64,000 nt of DNA from Parasegetibacter sp. NRK P23 (GTDB lineage: Bacteria; Bacteroidota; Bacteroidia; Chitinophagales; Chitinophagaceae), in contig NZ_JAMDLG010000001.1 of the NCBI RefSeq assembly GCF_023721715.1, forward strand, positions 1,527,784 to 1,591,783, written 5' to 3'. This document shows positions 62,892-64,000 of this stretch, in pieces (position 1 is the stretch's first letter; each line of letters begins with the position of its first letter). A program made the position numbers and the translations under genes. The notes below the pieces were generated by a model that made no database searches, was not told where the DNA came from, and was given only the letters and a program-made list of their open reading frames with translations.

Positions 62892-64000
62892 CTATACCAG
62901 TCCTAAAATGAAGCGTCTCAACTGGTTGAGTGCCAGTACGGCCGTCTGTTCTATGTTTCTTTCCCTGGCGTAACGGAGGTGGTAGGTCTGGGTATAAATC
63001 CGTTCCGCGCTGCCGGTCGCGATGCTTACGGTGCCCACCGGTTTTTCAGGAGAACCGCCGTCGGGCCCCATAATACCGGATACCGCAACGGTGTAAGTCG
63101 TTTGGAGAAGGTGCAGCGCGCCTTTGGCCATTTCCTGCACCGTGGGTTCGCTCACCGCACCAAAGGCTTTTAGCGTTTCCTGTTTTACGCCCAGTACATT
63201 CATTTTGGCCTCATTCGCGTAAGTAACCACGGAACCTTTGTATACCTGCGATGATCCGGGAAGGGAAGTGATGATGTGTGCGATGTAACCGCCGGTGCAA
63301 CTTTCAGCGGTACTCATGGTGGCACCTTTTTCGTTGAGCAGGCGGGTGATGTATTGCTGAATAGTAAGGTCTTCGGCTACTACCATCACGTCGTTTACCG
63401 CTTCCTGCAGCTGGCCGTGCAGCGCTTCCAGTTCCTGCTCCGCATTAGTGTCCGCACTCCCGGTGGTGGATAAACGCAGTTTCACCATGCCGAAATTGGG
63501 GAGGTACGCCAGTTTGATGTGTGGCGGAAGCTCGGCTTCGAAACCGGCTATCTTCTCCGCCAGGAACGATTCTCCGATACCAGCGGTTACTATGGAACGG
63601 TGCAATACCGGGGGAAGCGCGAATTTTTCGCGGAGCCGGGGCAGCACATCTTCATTCATGATGCCCATCATCTCAAACGGAACCCCGGGCATGGAAACGA
63701 ATATCTTTCCATCCTGCTCGAACCACATGCCGGGCGCGGTACCCCGCTCGTTGAGCAGCACGGTGCATACATCCGGCACTTCCGCCTGTTTCAGGTTCCT
63801 CTCTATAATGGGGCGTTTCAGTACTTCACTGAAAAGATGGATGATGTGCGCGCGTTTTGCTTCATTCACCACCATTTTTCCGCCGAAATATTCACACAGC
63901 AAGGGTTTGGTAATGTCATCCGCGGTTGGACCCAAGCCGCCTGTGAGCAGGATCACGTCAGCGTTCCGCCGCTCTTCGTCAAGCGCCTGGATGATGGCGG
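62892..64000 (-). CDS. cinA: CinA-family protein, 5' end beyond window
   Basis: A partial gene, cut by the window edge at its 5' end. The N-terminal MoaB/MogA-like nucleotide-sugar pyrophosphatase domain shows VILLTGGLGPTADDITK and FVSMPGVPFEM. The C-terminal nicotinamide-nucleotide amidase domain has STAESCTGGYIAHIITSLPGSS, with the catalytic Ser region, and VSGIMGPDGGSPEKPVGTV. The protein recycles NMN and ADP-ribose-type compounds in the cytosol. The frame is open to the last base, and the visible part covers about 369 codons. Confidence 0.93.
   Translation of the reverse strand, partial: AIIQALDEERRNADVILLTGGLGPTADDITKPLLCEYFGGKMVVNEAKRAHIIHLFSEVLKRPIIERNLKQAEVPDVCTVLLNERGTAPGMWFEQDGKIFVSMPGVPFEMMGIMNEDVLPRLREKFALPPVLHRSIVTAGIGESFLAEKIAGFEAELPPHIKLAYLPNFGMVKLRLSTTGSADTNAEQELEALHGQLQEAVNDVMVVAEDLTIQQYITRLLNEKGATMSTAESCTGGYIAHIITSLPGSSQVYKGSVVTYANEAKMNVLGVKQETLKAFGAVSEPTVQEMAKGALHLLQTTYTVAVSGIMGPDGGSPEKPVGTVSIATGSAERIYTQTYHLRYARERNIEQTAVLALNQLRRFILGLV

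Overview
The window looks like chromosome of an aerobic Bacteroidota, most likely family Chitinophagaceae. This is inferred from protein style and is not a species call. Supporting signs are TAnnTTTG-type -7 promoter boxes in front of many genes, a type IX secretion component (PorT) and a secreted protease with a C-terminal sorting-like domain, a TonB receptor with a carboxypeptidase-like plug extension, and menaquinone-type UbiE/MenG. The Bacteroidota forms of AMP nucleosidase, PurC and DUF5686 are also present. MiaE and TrhO, two oxygen-dependent tRNA hydroxylases, argue for aerobic growth. I see no rRNA, prophage, complete insertion sequence or CRISPR array.

Layout. 0.4-13 kb: RlmB, HMG-CoA lyase, a GSCFA protein, a two-gene GH109 alpha-N-acetylgalactosaminidase/sugar kinase operon behind paired palindromic operators, MiaE, BioF, a penicillin acylase, small membrane proteins and a DUF5686 outer-membrane protein. 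13-25 kb: TrhO, two tiny genes on the minus strand, a convergent histidine kinase/LuxR regulator pair, a coupled DUF294-exonuclease pair, an RsmB-like methyltransferase, a lipoprotein plus subtilase pair in which the subtilase has no canonical start codon, and MnmA. 24.7-40 kb: a catalytically degenerate Y1 transposase relative, SSB, a malate/lactate dehydrogenase, aspartate kinase with a foldable leader, QueA, a 1209-residue TraB/GumN protein, a double ABC ATPase with AMP nucleosidase, an HsdR_N orphan, PorT, UbiE, UNG and PurC. 40-47 kb: TonB receptor, NUDIX, CorA, DapF, a nucleoside phosphorylase and tRNA-Cys. 47-58.4 kb: an accessory carbohydrate region. It has a tight four-gene operon (PSD1 di-heme protein with an inserted CBM-like domain, DUF1501, TIM-barrel isomerase, membrane cytochrome-LRR protein) followed by GH2 and DUF2264 enzymes. 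59-64 kb: a TPR protein, a 2-oxoacid dehydrogenase E2 and the 3' part of CinA.

Working together. Most of the window is housekeeping: tRNA and rRNA modification, DNA repair, and biotin, lysine and purine synthesis. The parts that look like systems are (i) the GH109-kinase GalNAc salvage unit and (ii) the planctomycete-style cytochrome operon at 47.2-53.7 kb, which I read as an exported, heme-linked carbohydrate-oxidising pathway of unknown substrate feeding the adjacent glycosidases.

Between the genes are at least three families of dispersed repeats. One is a 105-180 bp hairpin-bearing element that repeatedly sits directly behind stop codons and resembles a MITE. Another is a GC-rich palindromic element that also abuts stop codons. 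Both families occur together, as nearly mirrored copies, between ung and purC.
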